A stretch of 64,000 nt of DNA, from the NCBI GenBank assembly GCA_019448385.1, contig JAGTXO010000048.1, positions 62,001 to 126,000 of the forward strand, given 5' to 3'. Shown here in pieces: positions 28,751 to 38,747 of this stretch (its first letter is position 1; the number at the start of each line of letters is the position of its first letter). This DNA is from Diacronema lutheri (taxonomy: Eukaryota > Haptophyta > Pavlovophyceae > Pavlovales > Pavlovaceae). Position numbers and translations under genes: made by a program. A model generated the notes under the pieces. The model saw nothing but the letters and a program-made list of their open reading frames with translations, was not told where the DNA came from and did not search any database.

Positions 28751-30808
28751 ATGCTCTTCACGCGCCGAGCCGCGCAGCTCGCGGCGGCCGGCGCGGGCGG
28801 TGTCGGCGTCGGCTGGGCGCTCGCGCAGCTCGACCGGTCGAGCCACGAGCGCGTGTTGCCGAGCGGCACGCGCACGTGCTGCGACGCCGCGCACCCGCCC
28901 ACGCCGCGGCAGCGCGCGCTCGCTGCGGAGCTGCGCGCCCTCGTCGGCGCCGAGCGCGTGAGCGAGGGCGTGGCGCAGCGCGGCTCGCGGATTGGGCGGG
29001 GCACGGCGCTCGCGCTCGTGCAGCCCGCCAGCCTGCGCGACGCCGCGCTCGCGCTGCGCGCGTGCGCAGCTGCGGGCGTCGCGGTCGTGCCGCAGGGCGC
29101 GAACACGGGGCTGACGGGCGGCTCGGTGCCGCGCGACGAATGCGACCGGCCGAGCGTCGTGCTCTCGATGCGCCGGCTGGCGGGCAGCGCGGCGGTGGAC
29201 GGCGGCGAGCGCGTGCTCTGCCTCGCAGGCACGGGCATCGCTGACCTCGGCCGTGCGCTCGGCGCGCTCGGCCGCGAAAGCCACTCGACGCTCGGCTCCG
29301 TCTTCCTCAATCCGACCGTTGGGGCGGGCGTCGCCTTCGGCTCGGGCGGCACGCAGCTGCGCAAGGGCCCCGTGTACACGGAGCGCGGCCTCTACCTCGC
29401 CGTGAGCGAGCACGGCGACGTGCGGCTTGTGAACGAGCTCGCGATCGACGGGCTGCCCGACGGCGAAATGCCGCTCGACGAGCGCGGCCTCGCGCTGCTC
29501 GCGCGCGTGCAGCGCCTGTGCGCGCAGCCGGCGGGCGCGGCGGCCGAGCCGCTGCGCACCGCCGCGGGCTGCGCTCGCGCCGCGCACGCGCGCGACTACG
29601 CGAGCCGCGTCGGCGACCTGGACGGCTCCATCTCGCGCTTCAGCGCGGACACGCGCGGGCCGTGCTACGTGCGGTCGGAGGGCAAGGTGCTGCTGCTCGC
29701 GTCGGTGCACCAGACATTTGAGCGGCCGAGGAAGCGGCGCGTGCTTTGGGTCTCGCTCGACTCGCTCGAGCAGGCCGCGGCCCTCAAGGCGGTGCTGCTG
29801 CGCGCGCCCGACGATGCTGCGCTCGCGCGCGGCGCGCTGCTGCCCGCCAGCCTCGAGTATGTCGACGCGACCACGGTCAGCGTCGTCGACGGGGCGGGGC
29901 GCGCGCTGATCGCAGCGCTGCGCGTGCTCGGGATGGATGGTGGCGCGCTCGCGCTCGGCTGGCGGATGAAGGGCGCCATCGAGGCTCTCCCCCTGCCGCT
30001 CGCACCCCTCCTCGTCGACGGCGCGCTCTACGCACTCAACGGCGTGTTCCCCGACCCGCTGCCGCCCGCGGTGCGCGCGCAATGCGCCGCGCACGGCCAC
30101 CACCTGCTCGTCGAGCTGTGCGACTACGGCGCCAAGGAGGACGTCGCCGCGATCGCGCGCGTCGAGGCATTCGTCGCCGAGCGGACGCGCGCGCAGCCCG
30201 CCGGCGAGCGCGCGAGCGTCGCCGTGTACGAGTGCCCGACGGGGAGGGAGGGGCTGATGCTCAACCGCTTCCGCTTCGCCGTCGCGCCCGCCTTCCGCAC
30301 CTACTGCGTCGGGCGGGGGCAGCAGGGCCTATCGCTCGACTATGCGCTGCCCAAGCACTGCGTGCACGCGCCTGCGCTGCCGGGCGGCGTCACGCCCACG
30401 CGCAGGCTGCGGTGCGCGCGCGCGCGGCGCGCGGCGGTGCGCGCGGCGATGGGTCCGTCCGTCCGCCGGCAGCGCCGTACGCGGGTCAACACGAGCGCGA
30501 GCGCCACGCGCGCGCGCGCGCGCGCCGCGCGCGTGCGCGCTCCTCGCAGCTACGCGCACTTTGGGTGCAACGTGGTGCACGAGGACCTCGCGTTTGAGCC
30601 CGGCGTGGACGTGCACGGCGCGAAGATGGCCATCAAGCGCGCGGTCGAGCAGCTCGGCGGCAGGCTGCCGGCCGAGCACGGGCACGGCACCGAGTACGTC
30701 GCGCCGGCCGACATGCAGGCGCGCTGGGTGGCGATGGACCCGACCAACACGCTCAACCCGGGCATTGGCGGCCTCTCGCCGTGCGCAGGCTATGCGTGCT
30801 CGCGCTGA
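28751..30808 (+). CDS. D-lactate dehydrogenase, FAD/quinone type (Dld-like)
   Basis: Exons 28751-30411 and 30550-30808 join in phase 2 (GTGCGC..CGCAG), about 639 aa. The enzyme oxidises D-lactate to pyruvate and passes electrons to quinone. The FAD-binding PP-loop region is PQGANTGLTGGSVPRDE, followed by VVLSMRRLAGS and LNPTVGAGVAFGSGGTQ. The C-terminal part matches the bacterial Dld family rather than the eukaryotic DLD/glycolate oxidase type: GLSLDYALPKHC, then across the intron RYAHFGCNVVHEDLAFEPG, AKMAIKRAVEQLGGRLPAEH and MDPTNTLNPGIGG. An Arg/Ala-rich, hydrophobic N-terminus (MLFTRRAAQLAAAGAGG) suits import into mitochondria. The intron is a multiple of three and lacks stops, so retention would insert 46 Arg-rich residues. 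Bacterial-type origin by transfer is possible. Confidence 0.88.
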   Translation: MLFTRRAAQLAAAGAGGVGVGWALAQLDRSSHERVLPSGTRTCCDAAHPPTPRQRALAAELRALVGAERVSEGVAQRGSRIGRGTALALVQPASLRDAALALRACAAAGVAVVPQGANTGLTGGSVPRDECDRPSVVLSMRRLAGSAAVDGGERVLCLAGTGIADLGRALGALGRESHSTLGSVFLNPTVGAGVAFGSGGTQLRKGPVYTERGLYLAVSEHGDVRLVNELAIDGLPDGEMPLDERGLALLARVQRLCAQPAGAAAEPLRTAAGCARAAHARDYASRVGDLDGSISRFSADTRGPCYVRSEGKVLLLASVHQTFERPRKRRVLWVSLDSLEQAAALKAVLLRAPDDAALARGALLPASLEYVDATTVSVVDGAGRALIAALRVLGMDGGALALGWRMKGAIEALPLPLAPLLVDGALYALNGVFPDPLPPAVRAQCAAHGHHLLVELCDYGAKEDVAAIARVEAFVAERTRAQPAGERASVAVYECPTGREGLMLNRFRFAVAPAFRTYCVGRGQQGLSLDYALPKHCVHAPALPGGVTPTRRLRCARARRAAVRAAMGPSVRRQRRTRVNTSASATRARARAARVRAPRSYAHFGCNVVHEDLAFEPGVDVHGAKMAIKRAVEQLGGRLPAEHGHGTEYVAPADMQARWVAMDPTNTLNPGIGGLSPCAGYACSR

Positions 30809-30943
30809 CTCGGCAAAGTAGATGAGCGGTGATGGTGTCAATTTGAGAGCAGGCACACGCATCTAGCGGCCGGCGCAGGGCATTGAGCCGGGTGCTGCCG
30901 GCGGCGCGCGCGCGCACATGGCTTCGAGCCCGCCGAGCCACTT

Positions 30944-31053
30944 GGCCTCACAGATGGACAGCGCATGCGGTCTCTGACTCGGCCTCACGAACGGACAGCG
31001 CACACGGCCTCCGACCCGCCGAGCCACAATCGGCCTCACGGACGGACAGCCGG
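30944..31053. repeat. Degenerate triplicate GGCCTCAC...GGACAGC repeat
   Basis: Three copies of a 22-base unit beginning GGCCTCAC and ending GGACAGCSSN occur at 30944, 30981 and 31032, spaced 37 and 51 bp with related spacers. They fill the gap between the convergent D-lactate dehydrogenase and filamin/Trp-repeat genes; the last copy overlaps the stop of the latter. Confidence 0.8.
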
Positions 31054-34000
31054 CCAGAGCGGCTGCTGCGCGCGCACGGCGGCCGGGCCGAGGGGCAGCG
31101 CGGCGAGCTGGCGCGCGACCGCCGGGACGGCCGACGGCGGAGTCGCGCGCGAGGCGAGCATCTGGCGCGCGGCGAGCTGCGCGTCGGCGAGCGGCTCGCG
31201 CGCGGCGATGCGCGCGAGGTGCGCGCGCGCCGCCTCAAAGTTGGCTGCGTCCGCCTGCCGCGCCTGCGCGCCGAGCGGGTGCGAGCGGTACGCGGCGGCG
31301 GCGGCGTTGGCTTCCATCGCCGCGTGCCGGTGGTGCGCCTCGCGGTAGCGCGCCTCGAGCAGGTCGCGGCGCAGCGCGTAGTTGTGCGCGAGCAGCGTCG
31401 CGCCGTGCCCGCCCAGCGCGCGCAGCGTCTCCGCCTCATGCTCGGCCGCGTACGCGAGGCGGCTGATCGCTGGCGGCGCAGGCAGGGCGGAGGGCGCGCA
31501 GCCGGCGGCCGAGCCGCCAAGCGCGCCCACGCCGCGCTCGCCGCCATTGGCGCCGCCGGCGCCGGTGGCGAGGCCGGCGCCGCGCGCGGCCGCCGCGGCT
31601 GCGAGCGCGGCGGCACTCGCGGCCATCGCGCGCGTCTCGGCGGCCGCGGCGGCCGAGTCCACCGCGCGCAGCGCGCCGGCGAGCTCGGCGTCGCGCGCGT
31701 GCGCGAGCGGCGTGAGCCGGATGTGCAGCCGCTCGTGCCGCTCGTGCGCGAGCTCGACGCCTGCGACGTGCGGTCGGCGCGCGCGCGGGTAGCGAGCGAG
31801 CGGGCGGTCGGTCGGCGGCCGGCCGGCGCGCGCGCGCGCGCGCGCGCGCGCCGCGGGCGCGCGGTGCGGCGCGCGCGGACACGCACCGCGCAGGCGCTCG
31901 GCCAGCTCGCTCATCGCGCCGAGCAGACCACCACCGCCCCCTGCCGCGCCGACCGCGGCGGGCCGCACGTCGTCGGCCGCGCCCTCGCCGCCCTCGCCGC
32001 CCGCTGGCGCGCGCGCGGAGCGGCCGGCGGCAACGCTCAGCGTGCCGTCGGCGGCGAGGACACGGCGGCGCAGCCCGGCCTCGGCGCGCACGAGCTCGGA
32101 CGCAAGCAGCTCGCGCTCGAGCTGCGCGCGCGCGTACGCGCGGCGGAACTGGGGCAGCGTGCGCGGCGCGCCGCTCGCCGCGCGCGCGCGCCAGTGCGCG
32201 AATGCGCGCGCGCGGCCGTGCGCGCCGCGCGCGGCGGCGCGCGCCGCCGCGGCGCGCAGCAGCGCGCGCATGGCCGACGCGCCGCGTAGCGTGCGCAGCG
32301 CCTCGCCAGCTGCGCGCTCGACCGGCGGGCCGCGCGCGCGCGCGGCCGCATCGCCAAACCAGCGCACGCGCCGCGCGCCGGCCGCGCGCCGCGCGCGCGC
32401 GAACGCGCGCGCGCGCGCCGAGCCGGTCGCGCGCGCGACGGCCTGGGTGGTGAGCGCGGCGGCGATGCGCGTGCGCACATACGCGGCGCGCCAGCGCGCG
32501 AGCGCGCGCGCGCGCGCGCGCCACGCGGCGGCGGCGATGGCGCTGCGTGCGCGGCGCTCGCGACGTGCTCCCAGCCGCGCAACGCGCCGGCCGCGCGGCG
32601 GCGGCGCACGGCGCGCGCGGCGGCGGAGCGGCCGGCGCGCGCGACGAACGCGGCGGCCCATGCGCGCAGCGCGCCGCCAAGCGCGCCGCGCCACCACGCC
32701 AGCCGGCTCGCGACGAGCGCGCCATACGCGCGAGCCCGCGCGCGGCGCGCGGCGCGCTCGCGCCACCTGCGAAGCGCGGCGCGCGCCGGCGGCGCGGCGC
32801 GCGCGAGCGCGCGCGGCGCGAGCGCGGCGCGCGCGGCCGCCCAGCGCGCGAGCGCGCCGCTGCGCGCGTGCAGCACTGCGATGGCGTGCGTCGCGCGCGC
32901 GTGCCGCGCCGCTGTCGCCGCGTCGGCCCACGCGAGCAGCGCGAGCGCGAGCGCATCGCCGAGCCACATCCGCACGGCCAGCCCCGCCGACGCGCGCGCG
33001 CGCAGCCGCCCGGCGGCGTGGGCGCGCCAGGCGCGAAGCGCGGCGGCGCGGCCGGCCGAGCGCCAGCGCGCCGCGGCGGCGACAAATGGCGCGGCCTCGC
33101 GCGCCACGCGCGCCCACGCGCGCAGCGCGGCGGCGCGCGTCGGCGCGCGCCAGCGCGCGAGCGCGCCCGCGCCCGCGCCGCGCGCCACGGCCGCGTCGGC
33201 GAGCGTGGCGCGCCAGCGCGCGAGGGCGCGCGCCTCGCTCGAACGCACCCAGCGCAGCGCGTGCCGCCGGCCGTGGCCCAGCGCCGCCGCGCCACCCACC
33301 CACGCGCGCAGTGCGCGGCCGGCGGCGCTGCCGCGCCACGCGCGCGCGGCCAACCGCAGCGTGGCATCGCCGCGCGCGCGCCGCGCCACTGCATCAGCCC
33401 AGCCGCGCAGCGCGCGCGCGGCGCGCGGCCGCGCGAGCGCGCCGAGCACACGCCGGCCGACGCCGCGCAGCATCGCCGACGCGATCGCGCCGTCAAGCCA
33501 GGAGCGAAAGCCGGCGGCGGCCGCGCGTCGGCGCAACGCGCGCGTGGCGGTGTCGGCGAGCGCGCGCACGCCGTCGCGCGCGGCGCGCGCGGCGCGCCAG
33601 CGGCGCAGCGCGGCGGCGGGCGCAGCGGCACGAAAAGCCGTCGTCGCGCGCGCGCCCGCCGCCGCGCCGCGCACGCCGTGCGCCCAGCGGCGCAGCGCGG
33701 CCGCCGCCTGGCGGCCGCGCCAGCGCGCGAGCGCCGTGCGCGCCGGCCGGCGCGCGTCCGCGGCGAGGAGCCAGGCGAAGAGCCCGTGACGCGCGCGCGT
33801 CGCGCGCAGCGCGCCGACGACGGCACGCAGCCGCTCGCGCGCCGCGCCGGCGGCGCGTGCCGCCTCACGCAGCTCGAGCAGCGCGGCGGTGGGCGCAGCG
33901 CGCGCGGCGCGCGCGCGCAACGCGTCCGCGCGCGTCGCGCGCGCCGCGCGCGCGCGCCAGCGGAGCGAGGCGGCGGCGGCGGCGCGACGCTGCCAGCGGC

Positions 34001-35804
34001 CGGCGGCGCGCGCCTCGCCCGCCACGAGCGCACCCGCGCGCCCCGCCGCCGCGCGCCAGCCGTCGAGCGCGGCGCCGAGGCGCGGGTAGGCGAGGCGCCG
34101 CGCTGCGCGCGCCGCGCGCGCGGCGGCGGCGGCGCGGCCGGCGGCGGCGGCGCGCCAGCGCGTGGCGGCGGCGGCGCGCGCGGCGGCGGCGGCGGCGAGG
34201 GCGGCCGCGCGCCGCGCCGCCGCCGCGCCGCGCCGCGCCACCGCGCCGCCCGCCAAGGCGGCGAGCGCGGCCGCCGCCGCCGGCCGCGCCCAGCGCGCGA
34301 GCGCGCGGCGCGCGCGCGCGCGCTCGCGTGCGAGCGGCGCGAGAAGCGCCCACGCGGCGCGCGCGCGCCGCGCGCGCCAGCGGCGGACGAGGCGCGCGCG
34401 GCGCGCGCGCCGCCGCGCCGCGCGCGCCCACGCGCCCACGGCGGCCGCGAGCTCGGCGCGCACGCGGCGCGCGAGCGCGGGCGCGAGCAGCCGGCCGCCC
34501 GCGCGCGCCGCGCGCGCGCCGCGCCGCCAGCCGCCGAGCGCGCGGCGCGCGCCGGGCGGGTGCGCGCGCAGCCGCGCGGCCGCGCGCGTGGCGAGTCGCC
34601 GGCGCGCGCGGCTCGCGCCCGCCAGCGCGCGCAGCGCGCGCCGCTCGCGCCGGTCGCGCGCGCGCGCGCAGAAGGTGGCAAGGCGCAGGCGTTGCCACGC
34701 GCGCGCGTGCCACGCGCGCAGCGCGTCGGCGAGGGCGGCGCGGGCGGCGCGGCGCGCGCCGGCGCGCGCCGCAGTGCGCGCCGCGGCGCGGCGCGGCGCG
34801 CCACGCGCGCGCCACGCCACGAGCGCCGCGCCGACGCGCGGTGCGGCGAGGCGCGCCGCAGCGTGTGCGCGCCGGCGCGCGCCGCGCGCGCCGCGCGCCC
34901 ACGCGCCCAACGCGGCGCAGAGTGCGCGCTCGAGCGCGCGCGCGAGCGCCCACATGACGCGCGTGCCCGCCGCCGCCACGCCGCGCCACGTGCGCAGCGC
35001 CGCCGCCTGCCGCGCGTCGAGCGCGCGCGCGAGCGCGGCGCTCGCGAGCTGCGCGGCGCGCGGCGGCGGCGTCCGCTCGCGCGGCAGGTGCGCGCCGCCA
35101 CCGCCGGCACGCCACGCGCGCAACGCGAGGCGAGCGCGGAAGCGCGCGCCGTCACGCTCGCGCAGTAGCGCCTCCGGCAGCGCGCCGCCGACGCGCAGCC
35201 ATGGCCAGTGCTCGCGCGCGGCGCGCGCGCGCGCGCCGTCGCGCACGCGGCGCATGCGGCGGTGCGTGCGCGCCGCGCGCCGGAGGCGGCGGAGGGCGGG
35301 CGCGAGGCGAAAGTGGCGGCGCGCGTGCTCGGCCCACCAGCGTAGCGATCCGCGCAGCGCCTCGTACAGCGCGCCGCCGAGCGTGCCGAGCCCCGGCGCG
35401 CCGCGCGGAAGCTCGGCGCCGTCGTGCGCCCATGCGTCGAACGGCGAGCCGAGCACGTGCTCGGCGCCGAGGCGGATGGCGATGCGGTGGCGGCCGGCGG
35501 CGTCGCATGTGTATGCGACCGAATACGAGCCGTCGCCGTGGTCGAGCATCATCACCTCGACGCACGGCGACGGGCCGACCACCGACGCCGCGAAGTCGTC
35601 GCCGCCCGAGGTGCGCCGCCGGCCGCTCGCCTCCTTGGCGATGATGACAAACTGCGACGGCGTGCCGACGCGCGCGTGCCAGAGGCCGACGCCGACGGCT
35701 GTCGACTGCGCGGCGCTCGTCACGCCCTCGCCGCGTAGCCGCGCCAGCTCGGCCAGCTCCGCGCCAAAGCCCCGAGCGACGGCCGGCCGGACTTCGGCGA
35801 GCAT
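31036..35804 (-). CDS. Filamin-type Ig repeat + Sfi1-like Trp-repeat protein
   Basis: The first about 110 residues form one complete filamin/ABP280 repeat: LWHARVGTPSQFVIIAKE, GGDDFAASVVGPSPC, then LDHGDGSYSVAYTCDAAGRH and the closing GAEHVLGSPFDAW. From about residue 130 follows a long series of Arg/Ala-rich helical repeats with a Trp every about 29-33 residues (LRTWRGVAAAG, LGAWARGARG, LVAWRARG and many more), the layout of Sfi1-type centrin-binding repeats. Near 32,560-32,600 the Trp-bearing frame changes without a convincing intron, so either a small unseen intron or an indel is present. The C-terminal part (SELAERLRG, then across an in-frame intron at 31761-31886 VELAHERHERLHIRL) is a coiled coil without Trp repeats and ends at QQPLWPAVRP. 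A contractile or linker fibre protein of the basal body or centrosome is the natural inference. Met at 35804 is preferred to one 19 codons upstream. Confidence 0.7.
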
Positions 35805-35943
35805 CTTACGCGGGCTGTTTGAACTTGGGCATGAGTCAGTCAAGACACAGACGCGAGTCATGATCAGACCATGAATATACTAACGGCGCTTACGTCAGGA
35901 CAGCGGGGTCAGCACCAGCTGCGGGGGAATCGAGTAGCCACCA

Positions 35944-36222
35944 GACCATGAATATATACTAACGACGCTTTCCGACGGGTCAACAGATGGGGTCAGGAAG
36001 TGCGCAGCGAGGCGCCAGGCGGAGCAGGCCCAAAGGCCCACACGCGCCTAGCCACCGCGCGCCGCCGCCCGCGCGCCGCCGCACCGGTGGCCGCCGTCAA
36101 TCACACCACCGGCCGACGCGCACGCGCACGCCGAGGCCCGAAGATCGTCGGCGACGACCGCCACCCCCGAGCCGCCGCCTGCCACGTCGCCAAGCCGCCC
36201 GCCGCCGCTGCAGAGCGCGACG
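35944..36222. repeat. 279-bp direct repeat, left copy
   Basis: Starts GACCATGAATATATACTAAC and is repeated at 37241-37519 with the same length; a C/T difference in the GTGGCYGCCG stretch is the one mismatch noticed. The first 62 bases also occur a third time at 37168-37229. Confidence 0.95.
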
Positions 36223-36339
36223 CCCGCCGCCAGCGAGCCGCCGCCCTCCCCGCCGCGTCGCAGCCCCCTGCCGCCGCCGCGAAGCGCACCGCCACCCGCC
36301 GCCAGCGTGGCAAGCGCCGCGATGCTGGCCGCGTGGCCG

Positions 36340-37040
36340 CGCACGCGCGCCCCGCCACCCCCAAACCCACCGACCGGGGCGAAAAGTACGTTGTTCGCGG
36401 TGCCGGCGCAGTCGATGGGCAGGGGCGGCGGGGCGCGCGGAACGCGGCCATCAGAGCGCGAGGGCGCAGCCGTCGCAAGCGAAGGTTTCGTCGTAGAGAA
36501 GGCCACGCCGCCGTCGCTCGTGCGGCCGTGCGCGCGCGCCCCGCCACCTCCAAACCCACCGACCGGGGCGAAAAGTACGTTGTTCGCGGTGCCGGCGCAG
36601 TCGATGGGCAGGGGCGGCGGGGCGCGCGGAACGCGGCCATCAGAGCGCGAGGGCGCAGCCGTCGCAAGCGAAGGTTTCGTCGTAGAGAAGGCCACGCCGC
36701 CGTCGCTCGTGCGGCCGTGCGCGCGCGCCCCGCCACCCCCAAACCCACCGACCGGGGCGAAAAGTACGTTGTTCGCGGTGCCGGCGCAGTCGATGGGCAG
36801 GGGCGGCGGGGCGCGCGGAGCGCGGCCAGCAGAGCGCGAGGGCGCAGCCGTCGCAAGCGAAGGTTTCGTCGTAGAGAAGGCCACGCCGCCGTCGCTCGTG
36901 CGGCCGTGCGCGCGCGCCCCGCCACCCCCAAACCCACCGACCGGGGCGAAAAGTACGTTGTTCGCGGTGCCGGCGCAGTCGATGGGCAGGGGCGGCGGGG
37001 CGCGCGGAGCGCGGCCAGCAGAGCGCGAGGGCGCAGCCTG
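36340..37040. repeat. 189-bp tandem repeat, four units
   Basis: The landmark AAACCCACCGACCGGGGCG recurs at 36363, 36552, 36741 and 36930, exactly 189 bp apart, with only a few substitutions; the fourth unit is shortened at its 3' end. 189 is a multiple of three, so one plus-strand and at least two minus-strand frames stay open through the array. On the minus strand one frame reads like an FG-rich repeat (NNVLFAPVGGFGGGGA, GGVAFSTTKPSLATAAP). Confidence 0.95.
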
Positions 37041-37240
37041 GATGGCAAAGGCAGGCGTCGTCAAGGCAGCCGGCGTTTCGAAGCTGCCGGCCGGCACGGC
37101 CGCGCCGGCGCGCGCCGCGCCGACGGGGACCACGGTGCCTCGCAGCTGTTCAAAAGCCTTTATACTAGACCATGAATATATACTAACGACGCTTTCCGAC
37201 GGGTCAACAGATGGGGTCAGGAAGTGCGCCATGGAAGTGC

Positions 37241-37519
37241 GACCATGAATATATACTAACGACGCTTTCCGACGGGTCAACAGATGGGGTCAGGAAGTGC
37301 GCAGCGAGGCGCCAGGCGGAGCAGGCCCAAAGGCCCACACGCGCCTAGCCACCGCGCGCCGCCGCCCGCGCGCCGCCGCACCGGTGGCTGCCGTCAATCA
37401 CACCACCGGCCGACGCGCACGCGCACGCCGAGGCCCGAAGATCGTCGGCGACGACCGCCACCCCCGAGCCGCCGCCTGCCACGTCGCCAAGCCGCCCGCC
37501 GCCGCTGCAGAGCGCGACG
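37241..37519. repeat. 279-bp direct repeat, right copy
   Basis: Right partner of 35944-36222; immediately followed by another GACCATGAATATAT start (37518) and then unique sequence up to the inverted end at 37558. Confidence 0.95.
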
Positions 37520-37810
37520 ACCATGAATATATGACTATGCGCGGGGATCGACGACATTGGTGGCTACTCGATTCCCCCGCAGCTGGTGCTGACCCCGCTG
37601 TCCTGACGTAAGCGCCGTTAGTCGCTGCCACCTTCCCAAAGGCACGGAGGCGGCGACCATCGCCATCGGCCACCAGGCCGGCAGGGCTTGGCCCGGCAGT
37701 CCAACCCGGAACCGGGCCTCTCGGACGAGCCTGCGCAGCGTACCCCCCGCGGCTCGCGCCGGCCGTCTCGCCGCGCGCACGCGGGCGCCCACGGGCCCAC
37801 GGGCTACGAC

Positions 37811-38641
37811 TCACGAGGGCACGCTCGCGCCGGTGAGCGCGACGCGCGCGGCGCGCGCCGCGGCGGCGGCGGCGAGCACGCCGCTCGCGGCGCCGGCCGC
37901 CGCGCCGCCGCGCGCGCGCGGCGCGCGCGCGGCGGCGGCGGCGGCGGCGGCGGGCGGCTCGTCCGCGCGCATTTTGGTCGCGTCGAGCTCCGGGTGCGCG
38001 GCGACGAGCTGGTCGGGCGCGACGCGCGGGACGACAACGTGCTTGTCCGCGAGGTCCTGCTGCGCCCACAGGAGCATGCGCAGGCAGATGGGGAGCCGCG
38101 GCTCGCGCTGCGACGACTGCGCGGCGAGGATCGCCCCGTTCAGCTCGGACGCCGTCTTGTGGCGGTGCGACGGGTCGAGGAGGTGGCCGACGGGGCAGGA
38201 GGCCGTGTCCTCGAACGCGAGGAGCGCCATCGTTCGCTCAATCTCGTCGAGGAAGGCCGGGTTGGCCTCGCCGGCCGGCGCGAGCGTCGTCTGCGCGAAC
38301 GCGAGCGCGTCGTCGACCGCCCCGCTCCGGATGATCTCGATGAGCTGCTGCTGTCGCAAATGGAAGGCGAGCGTGCCGTTCGCGCGAAGGATCTGCGGGT
38401 CGAGCGCGTCCACCAGATCGATTGCCGCCTGCACGTCACCGCGCTGCACCGCCGCGCGGATCGCCATCCGGTCGGCGATCGACGCGACGTCGATCTGCTC
38501 GGAGAGGCCCGACTCGCGCGAGAACGCCTCGGCGGCGTCCTTGTAGCCCTCGATCACCAGGTAGTCGAGCACGAGCCGATTCACGAGCACCCGGTCCACC
38601 GCCACCTCCGACATCCGCTGCTGCCAGTCGACAACGTCCAT
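37811..38641 (-). CDS. GID8: GID8/TWA1-like subunit of the GID/CTLH ubiquitin ligase
   Basis: A 276-aa intron-free protein. Residues about 10-45 are a LisH motif (VLVNRLVLDYLVIEGYKDAA), followed by a CTLH domain (ESGLSEQIDVASIADRMAI, GDVQAAIDLVDALDPQIL, then LAFHLRQQQLIEIIRSGAVD) and the CRA region (ALAFAQTTLAP, PAFLDEIERTMALLAFED, CPVGHLLDPSHRHKTASELN). This order and length match GID8/TWA1, the scaffold between RanBPM and the RING subunits of the GID/CTLH E3 complex. The C-terminal 70 residues are an Ala-rich extension not typical of the family. Met at 38641 is chosen because the LisH motif begins just after it. It is divergent from the myosin gene with 106 bp between starts. Confidence 0.92.
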   Translation of the reverse strand: MDVVDWQQRMSEVAVDRVLVNRLVLDYLVIEGYKDAAEAFSRESGLSEQIDVASIADRMAIRAAVQRGDVQAAIDLVDALDPQILRANGTLAFHLRQQQLIEIIRSGAVDDALAFAQTTLAPAGEANPAFLDEIERTMALLAFEDTASCPVGHLLDPSHRHKTASELNGAILAAQSSQREPRLPICLRMLLWAQQDLADKHVVVPRVAPDQLVAAHPELDATKMRADEPPAAAAAAAARAPRARGGAAAGAASGVLAAAAAARAARVALTGASVPS

Positions 38642-38747
38642 TTTGTCGCGCACGGCCGTCAGCTCGCCCAAACCAAAACGAGGGCCCCCGCCGACCGATT
38701 TCGGCCGCGCGCCCGGCGAGCAGCTCCTCCGGCGAGCTCGGGCGAGG

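Larger units (their letters stand above)
35880..37621. mobile_element. Unclassified repeat element with perfect 64-bp inverted ends
   Basis: The 64 bases at 35880-35943 recur as an exact reverse complement at 37558-37621. Inside are two 279-bp direct repeats (35944-36222 and 37241-37519) that differ at about one visible base, and between them a 189-bp tandem array. The ends read CTAACGGCGC and GCGCCGTTAG, so a TA target duplication is possible but not proved. No transposase, integrase or other enzyme is encoded, so it would be non-autonomous. The near identity of its repeats argues for recent origin. It could alternatively be a locally generated complex satellite. Confidence 0.6.

Noticed and set aside
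31436-35155. A 1,239-codon minus-strand frame and an even longer plus-strand frame overlapping the filamin/Trp-repeat gene
   Set aside because: Composition is that of out-of-frame shadows (Arg/Ala/Pro only, no ordered Trp spacing or domain).
36340-37040. CRISPR-like array
   Set aside because: The repeats are 189 bp and contiguous without spacers, in a eukaryotic genome.
36048-37280. A repeat protein gene on either strand of the repeat island
   Set aside because: The open frames follow from the 189-bp unit being a multiple of three; no conserved domain, splice signal or clear start supports a host gene, so it is left as a repeat with a test proposed.
35944-37519. A terminal-repeat retroelement reading of the 279-bp direct repeats
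   Set aside because: The repeats do not show TG...CA ends, a primer site or any coding remnant of such elements; the inverted ends outside them fit poorly too.
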